Source: Gordonia polyisoprenivorans (GTDB taxonomy: Bacteria > Actinomycetota > Actinomycetes > Mycobacteriales > Mycobacteriaceae). Taken from it: DNA of 64,000 nucleotides. A model generated the notes under the pieces. That model saw nothing but the letters and a program-made list of their open reading frames with translations. It had not been told where the DNA came from and searched no databases. The position numbers and the translations under genes are program-made. The stretch lies in assembly GCF_017654315.1 (NCBI RefSeq), contig NZ_CP072203.1:1922001-1986000 (forward strand), given 5' to 3'. This document shows, piece by piece, positions 62,803-64,000 of the stretch. Within the stretch, counting starts at the first letter, position 1; every line of letters starts with the position of its first letter.

Positions 62803-64000
62803 ATGACCGAATCGGCTTCCACGAGAGACGACTCCGAGCGCAGCTTCGCCCGGGGCGACGCTGCGCCGCCGCTGCTGACCGAGACGATCGGGGCGACGCT
62901 GGCGCGCATCACCGAACTCCACGGTGACCGGATGGCCCTCATCGACGCCCCGACCGGCGCCCAGTGGGCCTACGCCGAGTTCCGCCGCGACGTCCTCGCG
63001 CTCGCCGCCGGACTGTGCAGACTCGGCGTCGCCGCAGGAGATCGGGTCGGCCTGTGGTCGCCCAACCGGGCCGAATGGGTGCTGACCCAGTATGCGACGG
63101 CCGAGATCGGTGCGATCCTGGTCAACCTCAATCCCGCATATCGCCAGCACGAGATCGAGTACGCGCTCACGCAATCGGGCACCAGTGTGGTGGTGGCAGC
63201 CGAACGGTACAAGGACTCCGACTACGCGGGCATGCTCGCCGCCGCTCGTCCGGCCGCGCCCGACCTGCGCGAGGTCGTGCTGTTAGAGAGTTCGCAGTGG
63301 GCCGAGCTCACCGCGCCACCCACCGCAGACGAACTCGCCGCGGTTGCCGATCGGGCCGCCGGGCTCACCGCCGATGACCCGATCAACATCCAGTACACCT
63401 CGGGGACAACGGGATTCCCGAAAGGTGCGACGCTCTCGCACCGCAACATCGGCAACAACGGGTACCTGGTGGGCGAGCTCCTCGACTACAGTGCCGACGA
63501 CCGGATCTGCATTCCGGTGCCGTTCTATCACTGCTTCGGCATGGTGATGGGCAATCTGGCTGCCACCAGTCATGGTGCGACCATGGTGATCCCGTCGCCG
63601 ACCTTCGACCCCGAAGCCGCCCTGCGCGCAGTCGCGCAGTACCGGTGCACGAGCCTCTACGGCGTGCCGACGATGTTCATCGCCGAACTCGCCCTGCTCG
63701 ATTCGGGTGCCGAATTCGATCTGTCGACGCTGCGTACCGGCATCATGGCGGGCTCGCCGTGTCCGGAACACGTCATGCGCCAGGTGGTCGACCGTATGCA
63801 CATGGGGCAGGTGTCGATCTGCTACGGCATGACCGAGACCTCACCGGTGTCGACACAGACCCGAATGGACGATCCGCTGGAACTGCGGGTCGGCACCGTC
63901 GGTCGGGTCGGTCCGCATCTGGAGATCAAGGTGATCGACCCGGTCACCGGAGAGACGTTGCGACGCGGCGAGACCGGTGAATTCTGCACTCGCGGTTACA
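62803..64000 (+). CDS. AMP-dependent acyl-CoA synthetase (FadD), 3' end outside window
   Basis: 399 residues visible, frame open at the right edge. Adenylating-enzyme motifs: [20 protein letters not shown] (P-loop-like A3) near residue 188, [11 protein letters not shown], and [13 protein letters not shown] (A5) near residue 340. GGAGG stands 12 nt before ATG 62803; an in-frame GTG at 62794 is closer to it. Activates a fatty or branched acid to its CoA ester for this operon, the role expected for FadD35-like enzymes in the same synteny. Confidence 0.92.
   Translation, partial: MTESASTRDDSERSFARGDAAPPLLTETIGATLARITELHGDRMALIDAPTGAQWAYAEFRRDVLALAAGLCRLGVAAGDRVGLWSPNRAEWVLTQYATAEIGAILVNLNPAYRQHEIEYALTQSGTSVVVAAERYKDSDYAGMLAAARPAAPDLREVVLLESSQWAELTAPPTADELAAVADRAAGLTADDPINIQYTSGTTGFPKGATLSHRNIGNNGYLVGELLDYSADDRICIPVPFYHCFGMVMGNLAATSHGATMVIPSPTFDPEAALRAVAQYRCTSLYGVPTMFIAELALLDSGAEFDLSTLRTGIMAGSPCPEHVMRQVVDRMHMGQVSICYGMTETSPVSTQTRMDDPLELRVGTVGRVGPHLEIKVIDPVTGETLRRGETGEFCTRGY

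Overview
The window is a high-GC actinobacterial chromosome segment. Mycolic-acid and menaquinone genes place it in the Mycobacteriales: a fused hadA/hadB dehydratase, menJ, grcC, an mgtA-type mannosyltransferase, and the order rpmG - hadAB - trpT - secE - nusG - rplK - rplA. The gene content fits Gordonia or a close relative (Williamsia, Dietzia and Rhodococcus are less likely). The genus is inferred from gene order only. No rRNA, CRISPR array, prophage or transposase was seen.

Layout. (1) 1-12510: the right part of a surface-polysaccharide / nucleotide-sugar cluster. It holds a beta-helix protein cut by the window edge, GT4 and GT2 glycosyltransferases, a tandem GNAT protein, an initiating phosphoglycosyltransferase, a C-methyltransferase, a CDP-glucose synthase-like cytidylyltransferase, a PIG-L deacetylase, an SDR epimerase, a reversed RmlC-like epimerase, a second and catalytically eroded C-methyltransferase homologue, and a GSAM-like PLP enzyme. 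Most starts and stops overlap by 4 bp. (2) 12677-18969: a cyclic-di-GMP island with two EAL proteins that share an unusual N-terminal domain and a membrane GGDEF protein. These surround an orphan ThiF/E1-like adenylating enzyme and a possible N-acyltransferase. This is the best candidate for an undescribed system. (3) 18985-33964: menaquinone genes (menB, menD, menG) mixed with housekeeping and accessory genes. Among them is a DUF559-type nuclease gene bracketed by two copies of a 92-bp inverted-repeat element, and a CDGSH / haem-oxygenase-like diiron protein / methyltransferase module. (4) 33970-40300: repeats, an AT-richer lipoprotein pair, an MpaB-family oxygenase, menJ, grcC, htpX and yajQ. 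(5) 40528-50058: tRNA-Tyr, -Thr, -Met and -Trp, rpmG, hadAB, an inserted regulator/transporter block (about 4.3 kb), then secE-nusG-rplK-rplA. (6) 50227-52527: an alpha/beta hydrolase and a DUF222 gene broken by a dispersed repeat. (7) 52528-64000: an indolepyruvate-ferredoxin-oxidoreductase-type enzyme divergent from a branched-chain acyl-CoA catabolic operon (accD, accA, fadE, maoC, citE, fadD), with a palindromic operator candidate in front of the operon.

The regions combine envelope building (polysaccharide, mannosylated lipids, mycolate dehydration), respiratory quinone synthesis (menB, menD, menG, menJ and grcC cover naphthoate formation, ring methylation, polyprenyl chain supply and chain saturation; menC, menE, menF and menA are not in the window), translation and transcription, and leucine-type degradation. 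At least nine genes carry a TANNNT box 6-7 nt before the start codon and no Shine-Dalgarno sequence, which suggests leaderless transcripts. Starts were moved inward from the longest frame where a Shine-Dalgarno, a leaderless -10 box or alignment to a paralogue supported it.
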